The notes: generated from the sequence alone by a model not told the origin. DNA of 64,000 bases from Taklimakanibacter sp049323275 (GCA_049323275.1 JBMOOM010000021.1:1-64000), one strand, 5' to 3'; positions 34,824-45,294 are shown, counted from the first letter of the stretch. Program-made: numbers and translations.

Positions 34824-35693
34824 ATGAAGCGCCGCATCCCCATTCTTTTCCTGCTGCCCGCGGCCGCAGTGTTGTTTCTGATCGCCGCCTATCCGGTGGG
34901 CTTCGGCCTGTGGGCGGGCCTGCATCAATGGAACTGGGCGCTGGGCCAGGCCGAGAGCTGGAGCTTCATCGGCCTCGACAATTACGCCCAGCTCTTCGCC
35001 AATAAGGCCTTCTGGAACTCGATCAGGGTCACCGTCACCTTCACGGCCATCGCCGTGACGCTGCAGCTCGTCCTCGGCCTCGGCATCGCCGTCCTGCTGC
35101 ACAACAACATGCGGGCATCGTGGTTCTTTCGCTCGGCGGTGGTCTTCCCGCTGATGGTGTCGGACATCGTCGCCGCCGTGATCTTTTCGACGATCCTCGA
35201 TCCCAATCTGGGGATCCTGAACTATGCCTTGGGTGTGATCGGGCTGCCGGGGCCGAACTGGATCGGCAATCCAAGCCTCGTCATCATCACTCTGTCCCTG
35301 GTCGACACCTGGTGGCAGACCGGCAATATCATCCTCATTTTGCTCGCCGGCATGACCAGCATTCCGCAGGACCGCATCGACATGGCCTCGATCGACGGCG
35401 CCAGCGGCTGGCGCATGTTCTTCCACATCACCTTGCCGGCTTTGAAGCCCTTCATCCTGGTGGCGCTCGTTTTCCGCACCATCGACGCCCTGCGCGTCTT
35501 CGCGCTCGCCTGGGCCATCACCAAGGGCGGACCCTTGCGCGCCACCGAAGTGTCGCAGCTCTATATCTTCAAGCAGGGTATCGGCGGCGCCTACAATATG
35601 GGCTATGCCTCCGCCGCCGCCACGGTCTTCGCGATCTTCGTCGGCCTCGTTTCCGGCATCTATCTGCTCGCCATGCGGAGGACGCCGGCATGA
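34824..35693 (+). CDS. Sugar-type ABC permease (MalF/UgpA-like)
   Basis: Inner-membrane permease of 289 aa with six predicted helices. The coupling loop is MASIDGASGWRMFFHITLPALKPFI, as in carbohydrate importers. The stop overlaps the start of the second permease (ATGA). It forms the channel with that protein, fed by the upstream binding protein and driven by the ATPase at 40052. Confidence 0.87.
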   Translation: MKRRIPILFLLPAAAVLFLIAAYPVGFGLWAGLHQWNWALGQAESWSFIGLDNYAQLFANKAFWNSIRVTVTFTAIAVTLQLVLGLGIAVLLHNNMRASWFFRSAVVFPLMVSDIVAAVIFSTILDPNLGILNYALGVIGLPGPNWIGNPSLVIITLSLVDTWWQTGNIILILLAGMTSIPQDRIDMASIDGASGWRMFFHITLPALKPFILVALVFRTIDALRVFALAWAITKGGPLRATEVSQLYIFKQGIGGAYNMGYASAAATVFAIFVGLVSGIYLLAMRRTPA

Positions 35694-36520
35694 GGATCAA
35701 GCGGCGAACCTTGGGCCAGATCGCCTCCTTCACGACCCTGGCGCTGATCTCCGCGGTGTTCCTGGCGCCCGTCATCTGGATCGCGCTCACCGCGCTCAAG
35801 ACTCAGCGCGACGCGCTGGCATTGCCGCCGGTCTGGTCCTTCACGCCGCAATGGCACAATTTCGTCGAGGCCTGGCAGTCCAACGACTTCGCCAAGTCCT
35901 TCCTCATCACCACATCGGTGTCGATCTTCTCGGTGGCGCTGACGCTGGCGCTGGCCATTCCCTTGGGCTTCGTTCTCGCGCGTTATCGCCGCGGCTGGCT
36001 CTCGGCCTTCGAGGTCGCCATCATGGTGGTGCGCATGCTGCCGGAAATCCTGTTCATGCTGCCGCTCTACGTGATCTATCAGAAGACGGCCTTGTTCGAC
36101 ACGCAGATCGGCATCATCCTCGCTTTCCAGATCTTCAACATTCCCTATTGCGCGTGGCTGATCCGGCAATTCATCTCGGAAGTGCCGCCCGAGCTCGACG
36201 AGGCGGCGCTGCTCGACGGCGCATCGCTCTGGCAGGTCCTGTGGTTCGTGATCGTGCCCACCATCAGGCCCGGCATCGTCGCGGCGGCGGTATTGTCCTT
36301 CATCGCGGTGTGGACCAACCTGCTGCTGCCTTTGGCGCTCACCTACAGCGAGACGCCGATGATCGCCACCACCATCGCCAATTTCAAGGGCTACGGCTCT
36401 TTCAACTGGCCGGTCATGGCGGCCGCCGCCATCATCTCGCTGCTGCCGCAATTCATCTTCTTCCTCTTCGCGCAGAAATATATCGTCAAGGGCCTCACGC
36501 TTGGGGCGGTCAAAGGCTGA
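35690..36520 (+). CDS. Sugar-type ABC permease (MalG/UgpE-like)
   Basis: Second channel subunit, 276 aa with six predicted helices. The coupling loop is EAALLDGASLWQVLWFVIVPTIRPGI, and the C-terminal FAQKYIVKGLTLGAVKG is characteristic of MalG-type permeases. ATG 35690 overlaps the previous stop by 4 nt; much longer in-frame versions lie within the previous gene. Confidence 0.87.
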   Translation: MRIKRRTLGQIASFTTLALISAVFLAPVIWIALTALKTQRDALALPPVWSFTPQWHNFVEAWQSNDFAKSFLITTSVSIFSVALTLALAIPLGFVLARYRRGWLSAFEVAIMVVRMLPEILFMLPLYVIYQKTALFDTQIGIILAFQIFNIPYCAWLIRQFISEVPPELDEAALLDGASLWQVLWFVIVPTIRPGIVAAAVLSFIAVWTNLLLPLALTYSETPMIATTIANFKGYGSFNWPVMAAAAIISLLPQFIFFLFAQKYIVKGLTLGAVKG

Positions 36521-36531
36521 TTGGAGACAAC

Positions 36532-37299
36532 ATGCTTGAGCTTATGAAAATGGACGGACGCATCGCCGTGGTGACGGGAGCGGGCCAGGGCATGGGCAAG
36601 GAGATCGCCAAAGCTTTGGCTTCGCTCGGCGCCACGGTCGTCGTCGCCGAACTGTCGCCGAAGACGGGTGAGGCGACGGCGCGCGAGATCATCGCCAAAG
36701 GCGGCAAGGCCGAATTCCGCCAGATGGACGTACGCGACACCAAGTCGGTCATCGCCGCCGCCGATTATATCAAGGAGCGGTTCGGCCGCCTCGACATCGC
36801 GGTCAACAATGCCGGCATCGTCAAGAACGCTCCGACGCTCGAGACTTCGGATGCCGACTGGCTCGAGGTGATCGAGGTCAATCTCAACGGCGTGTTCCGC
36901 TGCTGCCGCGAGTTCGGCCGGCTGATGGTGGCGCAGAACAAGGGCGTCATCGTCAACATGTCGTCGAACAGCGCCGTCATCGTCGACCGTCCGCAGGTGC
37001 AGCCCGCCTATAACGCCTCGAAGGCCGGCGTGTCGCAGCTCACCAAGTCGCTCGCCGTCGAATGGGCGCCGCACAATATCCGGGTCAATGCGATTGCGCC
37101 GGGCTATATCGATACCGCGCTCACCGACGCCGGCAAGGGCCAGGCCGAATGGATCAAATTCTGGATGAGCATGACGCCGATGAACCGCTTCGGCAAGCCT
37201 GAGGAAGTGGCCCCTCTCGCGGCCTTTCTCGCTTCGGATGCCGCGAGCTACATCACCGGCGCCGTCTATCTCATCGATGGCGGCTACACGGTCTGGTAA
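36532..37299 (+). CDS. Short-chain dehydrogenase/reductase (SDR)
   Basis: Classical SDR of 255 aa. TGxxxGxG is at residues 15-22, followed by NNAG, YNASK (Tyr160/Lys164) and an ITGAVYLIDGG ending. GGAG sits 6 nt before ATG 36532. It is wedged between the permeases and the DMFase pair, so it probably oxidises the alcohol part of the imported compound or of the hydrolase product. Confidence 0.86.
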   Translation: MLELMKMDGRIAVVTGAGQGMGKEIAKALASLGATVVVAELSPKTGEATAREIIAKGGKAEFRQMDVRDTKSVIAAADYIKERFGRLDIAVNNAGIVKNAPTLETSDADWLEVIEVNLNGVFRCCREFGRLMVAQNKGVIVNMSSNSAVIVDRPQVQPAYNASKAGVSQLTKSLAVEWAPHNIRVNAIAPGYIDTALTDAGKGQAEWIKFWMSMTPMNRFGKPEEVAPLAAFLASDAASYITGAVYLIDGGYTVW

Positions 37300-37304
37300 G
37301 TCTG

Positions 37305-37607
37305 ATGTTCAAGGTGGATCCGAGCCTGATCGATCTCGCCCGTGAATTCAAGGCGAAGCCCTATGGCCGTCACAGCGACGAGCTGCAGCGCATCCTCAAT
37401 TTCTTCCGCTCCGATCCGGTGGCGCATAATTACTGCGTGGTCTGCACCCGGCCGCATAAGGAATGGGCCTTGGCGCGTTTCCGCGCCACGAGCCGCGAGC
37501 CGGTTGATCTGCTGGGCCCGGTCTACGCCTCGCTCGAAGCGGCGGAATGGGACGTCTTCAAACTGCGCTGGCTTCGTCATACGGGCCGGCCGTTGGAGAT
37601 CGACTGA
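37305..37607 (+). CDS. N,N-dimethylformamidase-like small subunit, second copy
   Basis: Protein of 100 aa paralogous to the one at 21645. It shares LAREF-A-P-GRHSDELQRILN, the CxxPHKEWALA block and the AEWDVFKLRW ending. It starts 5 nt after the SDR stop. Unlike the first pair, it is separated from its large subunit by 259 bp holding a repeat pair, so the two subunits may be made from separate signals. Confidence 0.7.
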   Translation: MFKVDPSLIDLAREFKAKPYGRHSDELQRILNFFRSDPVAHNYCVVCTRPHKEWALARFRATSREPVDLLGPVYASLEAAEWDVFKLRWLRHTGRPLEID

Positions 37608-37639
37608 TGTGTGGTGCTGTTCACTCCTTCCCTCACTCC

Positions 37640-37690
37640 CCCTTCTCCCGCTTGCGGGAGAAGGTGCCCGACAGGGCGGATGAGGGTGTT
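37640..37690 (+). repeat. Rhizobial-type palindromic repeat, forward copy
   Basis: The unit contains the perfect hairpin CCTTCTCCCGC-TT-GCGGGAGAAGG and a tail GACAGGGCGGATGAGGGTGT. An inverted copy lies at 37778-37827, so the RNA of this spacer can fold back on itself over about 190 nt. Elements of this sequence type are frequent between genes in many rhizobia and other Proteobacteria. Confidence 0.75.
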
Positions 37691-37777
37691 GGTTCAGCTC
37701 GCGACTGCTCTTCAAGAGAACGGGATGACGAAGCGTCGGCACTTTTACATGCTTGCGGTTTTGCAGAGGCTGAGAGA

Positions 37778-37827
37778 ACACCCTCATCCGGCCTTCGGCC
37801 ACCTTCTCCCGCAAGCGGGAGAAGGGG
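37778..37827 (-). repeat. Rhizobial-type palindromic repeat, inverted copy
   Basis: ACACCCTCATCCGGCC then CCTTCTCCCGC-AA-GCGGGAGAAGG, the reverse complement of the unit at 37640-37690 with a few changes in the middle. Together they form an inverted pair flanking 87 bp that has no convincing gene. The pair seems to have been inserted between the two DMFase subunit genes. Confidence 0.75.
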
Positions 37828-37866
37828 AAAACAAGAGAGAACCGCATCCCTTTCAGGATGCAGAGC

Positions 37867-40038
37867 ATGATCGAAATCCTCGGCTATACCGATCGCCTGG
37901 CGGTGCGTCCTGGCGAGACCATTGAATTCAAGGTCAGCCGCGAGACGGGCGCGGGCCCTTATCGCGCCGATATCGTACGGCTGCGCTGCGGCGACGATCG
38001 GCCGGGCGGCCCGGGCTTCCAGGAGGAGCTTGTCGCCGACGCCGCGGTAAACGGAGACTATCGGGGCCGCAGGCAGGCAATCGATTGCGGTTCCTATGTC
38101 AGCATGCCGCCGGCGCCTGCCTTCGATGGGCTCGACGGCTTCCGGCTTTCCTGTCTCATCTGGCCGACCTTGCCCGGTGCCGGCGAGCAGACGGTGATGG
38201 GAAGATGGTCGGGCGATGCCGGGACGGGCACGGGTTTTGCCTTGACCATCGACGGCGCCGGCAAGGCCTGCCTGCGCCTGGGCGCCAACGGAAAGGCCTG
38301 GCGGCTGGTCTTTCCCGTTCCGGTGACCGCGCGGCGCTGGTACCGGCTGACCGCGAATTTCGATTCCCGGACCTCCGAAGCCCGGCTTCTCTGCGTGCCG
38401 CTGGATCCACGCTGGGGCGATCGCCCTGCCATTGCTTGTTCCGCCGGTTCACCCGGCATGGCAGCGGAAGCGGACACACCTTTCACCATCGCGGCGCATG
38501 TCGTGCGTGACGCAGGACGCGGCTGGCGCGGCGCCGGCCACTTCAACGGCAAGATCGAAGCACCGGAGTTGCGGGACGGCGATGATCGTCTCGTCGCGCG
38601 CTGGGATTTCGCGCAAGACATATCCGGCATCGCCGTCCGCGATACGGGACCGCACAGGCTCGACGGTGTGTGCATCAATCTGCCGACGCGGGCGATGACC
38701 GGCCACAACTGGTCGGGCGAGGTGATGAACTGGCGCCAGCGGCCGGACGAATATGCGGCGATCCATTTCCATGAGGACGATCTCTATGATTGCGCCTGGG
38801 ATACCGATTTCGCCTGGACCATTCCGCAGACTTTGAAGAGCGGCATCTATGCCGCGCGCCTGCGCTCGGGCGCGGCGGAGGACTATGTGCCCTTCTTCGT
38901 GCTGCCGCCCAAAGGCGAGGCGAAGGCGCCGGTCGCTTTCCTCGCATCGAGCGCCACCTATCTCGCTTATGCCAACAGCCACGACCATTATGAGGACCCG
39001 GTCGCCGAGCGCTGCCACGGCCTGGCCGTGCTCGGCCCGGCCGATCTCTTCCTGATGCAGCGCCGCGATTTCGGCCTGTCGACCTATGATCATCACCGCG
39101 ACGGCAGCGGCTCCTGCTGGAGCTCGCGCCTGCGCCCGATCCTCAATATCAGGCCGAAGCGGGCGCTGTGGTCGCTCAATGCCGATCTCCATATCACCGA
39201 CTGGCTGGAGGCGACCGGCCAGGCCTATGACGTCATCGACGACGAGACCTTGCACAGGGAAGGCCTGCCGCTTCTCGAGAATTATTCCTGCGTCATCACC
39301 GGCACCCATCCCGAATATTACTCGACCGCGATGCTGAAGGCGGTCGCCTCCTATCTCGATGAGGGCGGACGATTGATGTATCTCGGCGGCAATGGCTTCT
39401 ACTGGCGCGTCGCCTTCCATGCGGAGCTGCCGGGCGCCCTGGAGATGCGCCGCGGCGAGGCGGGCACCCGCATGTGGACGTCGGAGCCCGGCGAGACGGG
39501 CCTCGCCACCACCGGGGAGCCGAGCGGCATGTGGCGCCATTCGGGCCATGCGCCGCAGCGCCTCGTCGGCGTCGGCTTCATCTCCGAAGGTTTCGACAGC
39601 GGCTCCTTCTATCGCCGCCTGCCGGCGAGCCGTGATTCGCGCGCGCGTTTCATCTTCGCGGGCGTCGAGGAGGAGATCCTCGGCGATTTCGGCGTCTTCG
39701 GCGGCGCGGCGGCGCTCGAGCTCGACATCGTGAACCCGAAGGTCGGCACGCCGGCGCATGCGCTGCTGCTGGCGAGCTCAGAGGGCCACAGCAATGTCTA
39801 TGTGGTGGCGCAGGCCGAGACGGGCGCCAATCATCCTGGCATGGACGGCATCGAATCGCCTCTGGTGCGCGCCGACATGGTGTTCTTCGAGACGCCCAAA
39901 AGCGGCGCCGTCTTTTCGACCGGATCGATCGGCTGGGCCGGAAGCCTGGCGCATAATGGCTACGACAACAATATTTCGCGCATCACCCGCAATGTGCTCG
40001 AGCGCTTCATCGCGCCCGAGCCATTCGCGATGCCTTGA
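37867..40038 (+). CDS. N,N-dimethylformamidase-like large subunit, second copy
   Basis: Protein of 723 aa paralogous to that at 21978. The N-terminus aligns from the first residue (MIEILGYTDRLAVRPGET versus MLSLIAYTNTLSAAPGET), so I use ATG 37867 rather than 37858. A LamG-like middle (HFNGKIEAPELRDG) precedes the catalytic part with AYDVI (Tyr454), GTHPEY (Tyr484), LMYLGGNGFYWR and TGEPSGMWRH (Glu551). These are candidate iron ligands with the same spacings as in copy 1. It should hydrolyse a small amide delivered by the surrounding transporter. Substrate unknown. Confidence 0.7.
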   Translation: MIEILGYTDRLAVRPGETIEFKVSRETGAGPYRADIVRLRCGDDRPGGPGFQEELVADAAVNGDYRGRRQAIDCGSYVSMPPAPAFDGLDGFRLSCLIWPTLPGAGEQTVMGRWSGDAGTGTGFALTIDGAGKACLRLGANGKAWRLVFPVPVTARRWYRLTANFDSRTSEARLLCVPLDPRWGDRPAIACSAGSPGMAAEADTPFTIAAHVVRDAGRGWRGAGHFNGKIEAPELRDGDDRLVARWDFAQDISGIAVRDTGPHRLDGVCINLPTRAMTGHNWSGEVMNWRQRPDEYAAIHFHEDDLYDCAWDTDFAWTIPQTLKSGIYAARLRSGAAEDYVPFFVLPPKGEAKAPVAFLASSATYLAYANSHDHYEDPVAERCHGLAVLGPADLFLMQRRDFGLSTYDHHRDGSGSCWSSRLRPILNIRPKRALWSLNADLHITDWLEATGQAYDVIDDETLHREGLPLLENYSCVITGTHPEYYSTAMLKAVASYLDEGGRLMYLGGNGFYWRVAFHAELPGALEMRRGEAGTRMWTSEPGETGLATTGEPSGMWRHSGHAPQRLVGVGFISEGFDSGSFYRRLPASRDSRARFIFAGVEEEILGDFGVFGGAAALELDIVNPKVGTPAHALLLASSEGHSNVYVVAQAETGANHPGMDGIESPLVRADMVFFETPKSGAVFSTGSIGWAGSLAHNGYDNNISRITRNVLERFIAPEPFAMP

Positions 40039-40051
40039 AGGGAAACTGCTC

Positions 40052-41106
<1,055 letters not shown>

Positions 41107-41119
<13 letters not shown>

Positions 41120-42750
41120 GCCGCGTCCTCGCGCACCTCGATGAGGGTCGGCTTTCTTTTCGTAAAGGCGCCGGCGATGGCGGCTTGCAGTTCCATGAGG
41201 CTGCCGGGCCGTTCGGCGTCGCAGCCGAAGGATTTCGCGAGCGCCAGAAAATCCGGATTGCGCGGCTTGACGCTGACCAGCGGCAGGCCGCGCGCCTGCA
41301 TGAAATCCTTGATCTCGCCGAGGCCGTCATTGTTCCATAGCACGATGGCGAGCGGCAGCTCATGCTCGACGGCGGTGGCGAGCTCCTGCACGGTGAACAA
41401 CAATCCGCCATCGCCCGCCAGCACGACGCCCGGACGTTCCGGTGTTGCGAGCTTTGCGCCGATCGCCGCCGGCAGCGCGTAGCCCATGGTGCCGTAGCCC
41501 ATCGGGAAGAACCAGCTGCGCGGCTGTTGCGTCTGATAATGGACGCAGCCCGTATAGGCGATCTGCGTCATGTCGCCGACGACGAAGCCGTCTTGCGGAA
41601 GCGCCGCCCGCACCGCGTCGAGAACCTTGATATGTTTGGCTTCGAGCGGCGTGACGGCCGCGCGCATGCGCCGGCGCAGTGCCGCAATGTCTGCACGCGC
41701 CGGCGCCTTTTCGGCCGGCAATTGGGCGAGGAGCGCGCGCAGGCTCAGGGCGCTGTCGGCGAGGATGGCGAGATCGAGCGGCTGATCGCCGCTGAGGATC
41801 GCGGGATCGATATCGATGCGGACGAATTTGCCTTTCACGGTCAGCTTGCCATGGACCAGGGCGTCGCTGCCGCCCGTCTTTTCGGAATCGGCCGTCACAT
41901 AAAGATCGGGCTCCGACAATTCGCTGCCCACCACGATGACGAGATCAGCCGTGGCGATGACCTGACGCGTCTCCGCCCGCTGCAAGGTGGTGCTGAGCGA
42001 CAGTGTATGGTCGTCGGCGATGACACCCTTGGCGGCGATCGTGGTGACTACGGGCATGGCGAGGCGCTCGGCCAGCTCGACGATCTCGGGACCGGCATGC
42101 TGGGCGCCGCCACCGGCGATGAGAATCGGTTGCCGCGCCGCCTTGATCAGTTCCGCCAGTTCGCCGATCTGCTCAGGCGCGGGGCCCGGAGGCGACAGCC
42201 GTGGCGGCCTCACCGCGCGCAGAGCGGCGGGCTGGGGCAGGAGGTCAAGCGGAAAGGCGATATGATTGGGCCGCGGCCGCGTCGAGGTGAAGAGCGCGAA
42301 AGCCCGTTCGAGCAGGACCGGCACTTGATCGGGTGAATAGGCCGTGGCGCTGAACGCGGTGATTGGCGCGGTCGCGGCGCGCTGGTCGGTCATCTCATGC
42401 AGCATGCCGCGGCCCATGCCGAAATCACTCATCGCATTCACGCTCGACAGCGCGAGGACGGGAATCGAATCGCTATAGGCCTGGCCGAGCGGGGTGGCGA
42501 TATTGGTGACGCCCGGTCCGCTGATCACCAGGCACACGCCGGGACGGCCGGAGGAGCGGGCATAACCATCGGCCATGAAGCCGGCGCCTTGCTCATGGCG
42601 CACACCGATATGGCGCAGGCCCGAGCGGTCCATGGCGCGGAAGAATTCCAGCGTGTGGACTCCGGGCAGGCCGAAGACCGCATCGACACCAAGATCCTTG
42701 AGAAGAAAGGGCAGGCTTTCGCCAACACTGCGGCTCATTCCATATTCCAT
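41107..42750 (-). CDS. TPP-dependent decarboxylase, 2-ketoarginine decarboxylase (AruI)-like
   Basis: Acetolactate-synthase-fold enzyme of 547 aa. Catalytic Glu53 is in RHEQGAGFMADGYAR, and the TPP motif runs from GDGG (Asp447) to NN at 473-474. The opening FGLPGVHTLEFFRAMDRSGLRH fits the 5-guanidino-2-oxopentanoate decarboxylase group better than true acetolactate synthases, and no small regulatory subunit is nearby. The ureohydrolase gene at 44313 supports a guanidino-compound route. A benzoylformate- or oxalyl-type decarboxylase remains possible. ATG 42738 is an alternative start. Confidence 0.65.
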
Positions 42751-42754
42751 TAAA

Positions 42755-42769
42755 CGAAATTAATTTTCG
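42755..42769. promoter_or_regulatory. Palindrome CGAAA-N5-TTTCG, candidate IclR operator
   Basis: Perfect 5-5-5 dyad CGAAATTAATTTTCG in the 61-bp divergent space between the TPP-enzyme and FAD-oxidase genes. It shares the CGRAA-N5-TTYCG pattern with sites at 45295 and 46294, pointing to one regulator, most simply the IclR protein at 45361-46149. Confidence 0.5.
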
Positions 42770-42811
42770 ATTTATAGAATTTCATGCTTGCGCTAGTCTT
42801 GTCAAGGCGCG

Positions 42812-44209
42812 ATGCAAAACGAGGACACGATGCGAGCGAGCGAAGCGAACCTGAAAGCCTGCCTGGTCGAGCTCAAGGACTTTCTGGGCGAGCGCTGCTC
42901 GACCGGGCAGAGCCTGCGTGAGCTGCATGCGCGTGATGAGGGCTGGCATCCAGCGGGCCTGCCCGATGCGGTTTGCTTTCCACGCGAGACGTCGGAGGTC
43001 GCCGGTATCGTAGAGATCTGCCGGCGCCATGTGGTGCCGATCATCGCCTTCGGCACCGGCTCCGGCATGGAAGGGCAGATCAACGCCCTCGATGGTGGCG
43101 TCTCGGTGGACCTGGCGCAGCTCGACCGCATCATCGGGGTCAATGCCAGCGACATGGATTGCTGGGTTGAAGCGGGCGTGCGGCGCATAACCCTCAACAG
43201 CCATTTGCGTGATACCGGATTGTTCTTTCCCGTCGATCCCGGCGCCGATGCGAGCCTGGGCGGCATGGCGGCGACGCGCGCCTCCGGACCGAATGCGGTG
43301 CGCTATGGCACAATGCGCGAAAATGTCCTCGCCCTCGAAGCGGTTCTCGGCACCGGCGAAGTCATCCGCACCGGCGGGCGGGCGCGCAAATCCTCCGCCG
43401 GCTATGACCTGACGCGTCTCCTCGTCGGCTCGGAAGGCACGCTCGGCATCATCACCAGGCTGTGCTTGCGTCTGCAGCCCATTCCGGAAGCTTTGCGCAC
43501 GGCGCGGATCCAGGCCCATGACGTGCAAAGTCTCCTCGATTTCGCGATCGCGCTGATGCAGTCCGGCATGAACATCGCCAAGCTCGAGCTCATGGACGAG
43601 GTGGCGGTGCGGGCGGTCAACCTCTACGCCAGGCTCGGGCTCCCCGAGCAGCCGGCTTTGCTGGTCGACTTTTCGGGCTCGGCCGCGGCGATCGACGCGG
43701 ATATCGCCTTCGCCTTGAGCCTGGCCGAGGATTTCGATCTGCCCAAGCCGGTCTGGGCCGCATCAGCGGAAGACCGCAACCGTCTATGGAGGGCGCGCCA
43801 CGAAGTGGCCCATGCCGAGCCGCTGCTCAGGCCCGGAAGCCGCATCCTCGTCACCGATGTCTGCGTGCCGGTATCCCGCATCGCCGACTGCATCGCCGCC
43901 ACGCGTGCCGATCTGGCTTCGATCGATCTCATCGCCTCGATCGTCGGCCACATCGGCGACGGCAATTTCCATGTGAGTCTGCTGATCGATCCCGATGATG
44001 AGAGCGAGATCCGGCTGGCGGAAGCGGCACATGACCGGCTGGTCGAGCGGGCGCTCGCCATGGATGGCACCTGCACCGGCGAGCACGGGATCGGGCAGGG
44101 CAAGATAGCTCATCTCAGGCGCGAGATGGGCGCGAGCGTGGATCTGATGCAGGCGATCAAGCGGCAGTTCGACCCGGCCCTGATCCTCAATCCCGGAAAG
44201 ATCTTCTGA
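42812..44209 (+). CDS. FAD-linked oxidase, D-lactate dehydrogenase (Dld/GlcD)-like
   Basis: Flavoprotein of 465 aa. The PCMH-type FAD domain includes GTGSGMEGQ and DPGADASLGGMAATRASGPNAVRYG. The C-terminal domain has the metal/substrate motif SIVGHIGDGNFHV and ends CTGEHGIGQGKI and FDPALILNPGKIF, as in D-lactate (cytochrome) and glycolate dehydrogenases. It oxidises a D-2-hydroxy acid to the 2-oxo acid, which could feed the divergent decarboxylase. ATG 42830 (GAGGA just upstream) is an equally good start. Confidence 0.83.
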   Translation: MQNEDTMRASEANLKACLVELKDFLGERCSTGQSLRELHARDEGWHPAGLPDAVCFPRETSEVAGIVEICRRHVVPIIAFGTGSGMEGQINALDGGVSVDLAQLDRIIGVNASDMDCWVEAGVRRITLNSHLRDTGLFFPVDPGADASLGGMAATRASGPNAVRYGTMRENVLALEAVLGTGEVIRTGGRARKSSAGYDLTRLLVGSEGTLGIITRLCLRLQPIPEALRTARIQAHDVQSLLDFAIALMQSGMNIAKLELMDEVAVRAVNLYARLGLPEQPALLVDFSGSAAAIDADIAFALSLAEDFDLPKPVWAASAEDRNRLWRARHEVAHAEPLLRPGSRILVTDVCVPVSRIADCIAATRADLASIDLIASIVGHIGDGNFHVSLLIDPDDESEIRLAEAAHDRLVERALAMDGTCTGEHGIGQGKIAHLRREMGASVDLMQAIKRQFDPALILNPGKIF

Positions 44210-44270
44210 CTATGCCTTGTGCCGGCGTGCGGATGGCATTGTCTCAGATAGACGGCGCATAGCCGTGAGA

Positions 44271-44292
44271 TGGGCCGCGTAGATGCGGCCCA
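44271..44292. terminator. Hairpin between convergent genes
   Basis: Perfect 8-bp stem TGGGCCGC / GCGGCCCA with a 6-nt loop, in the 103-bp space between the FAD oxidase and the ureohydrolase. No T-tract is present. It is symmetric and could act on both strands. Confidence 0.45.
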
Positions 44293-44312
44293 CCGCATGA
44301 GCGTGAGGTTCC

Positions 44313-45269
44313 TCAGCCGCGGCTCGCCCGGCTGTCGGCGATGACGCACAGCATCTCGAACAGCAGATTGGCGGCGTTGAGCGCCGTCTGTCCGGTCGGA
44401 TCGAAAACCGGCGCCACTTCGCAGATATCGGCGCCGACGAGATGTTTGCCCTGCAGGCTGCGGATCATCACTTGTGCGTCGCGCACCGAATAGCCGCCGA
44501 CCTCGGGTACGCCGGTGCCCATCGCATAGACGGCGTCGAGCCCGTCGATGTCGAAGGTGATGTAGGTGCGCCCCGTTCCGGTGACCCGGTCGATCTCGCG
44601 CAGCACCTGATCGCGGCCGATCTGCTCATATTCGTCCATGGTGATGAGGCGGAAGCCGGCATCGGCGCCCCATTGGATGTCGTTCTCGCTGAAGCGGCTG
44701 CCGCGCAGGCCGATCTGGATCACGCGCTTCGGGTCGACCAGGCCTTCCTCGACGGCGCGCCGGAAAGTGGTAGCGTGGTTGATCTTCGTCCCCAGCAGTT
44801 CATCGAGCGTGTCGGCATGCGAATCGAAATGCACCACGCCGACCGGATTGTCCTTGGCGATGACGCGCAGGATGGGCAGCGGCACGGTGTGATCGCCGCC
44901 GATGGCGATCGGTGTGGCGCCGGCCTTGTGGATGTCGCGGAAGAACGCTTCGATGAGGCCGATGCTGGCGGTCGGGTCGAGCGCATTGACGGTGGCGTCG
45001 CCGACATCGGCGACATTGCACAGCCGGAAGGGTGCGATGCCGCTGGTCGGATGGATCTGGCGGATGATGCGCGACGCCTCGCGCACGGCGGCGGGACCAT
45101 GGCGCGCGCCGGAGCGGAAATTCACGCCCATGTCGAAGGGGACGCCGGCGATGGCGATGTCGATCTCCGGGCTGATCGCCATGCGGGGCGTGCGCAGGAA
45201 GGTGGCGACATCGGCGAAGCGCGGAGTCTTGGCGGAGTCGAAGGGTTGAAAGCGCGGGTCGTTCTTCAC
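44313..45269 (-). CDS. Ureohydrolase, agmatinase/guanidinobutyrase family
   Basis: Binuclear-manganese hydrolase of 318 aa that should release urea from a guanidino compound. All metal ligands are visible: His127 (GGDH), Asp149, His151 and Asp153 (FDSHAD), Asp240 and Asp242 (FDIDGLD). The usual DP-APGTGTPE after the last pair is changed to DAVYAMGTGVPE, which may alter the substrate pocket. Next to an AruI-like decarboxylase, 4-guanidinobutyrate is an attractive substrate, but agmatine, guanidinopropionate or others cannot be excluded. Confidence 0.82.
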   Translation of the reverse strand: MKNDPRFQPFDSAKTPRFADVATFLRTPRMAISPEIDIAIAGVPFDMGVNFRSGARHGPAAVREASRIIRQIHPTSGIAPFRLCNVADVGDATVNALDPTASIGLIEAFFRDIHKAGATPIAIGGDHTVPLPILRVIAKDNPVGVVHFDSHADTLDELLGTKINHATTFRRAVEEGLVDPKRVIQIGLRGSRFSENDIQWGADAGFRLITMDEYEQIGRDQVLREIDRVTGTGRTYITFDIDGLDAVYAMGTGVPEVGGYSVRDAQVMIRSLQGKHLVGADICEVAPVFDPTGQTALNAANLLFEMLCVIADSRASRG

Positions 45270-45294
45270 TGGTCTTTTCCAATATTCCGATTAT

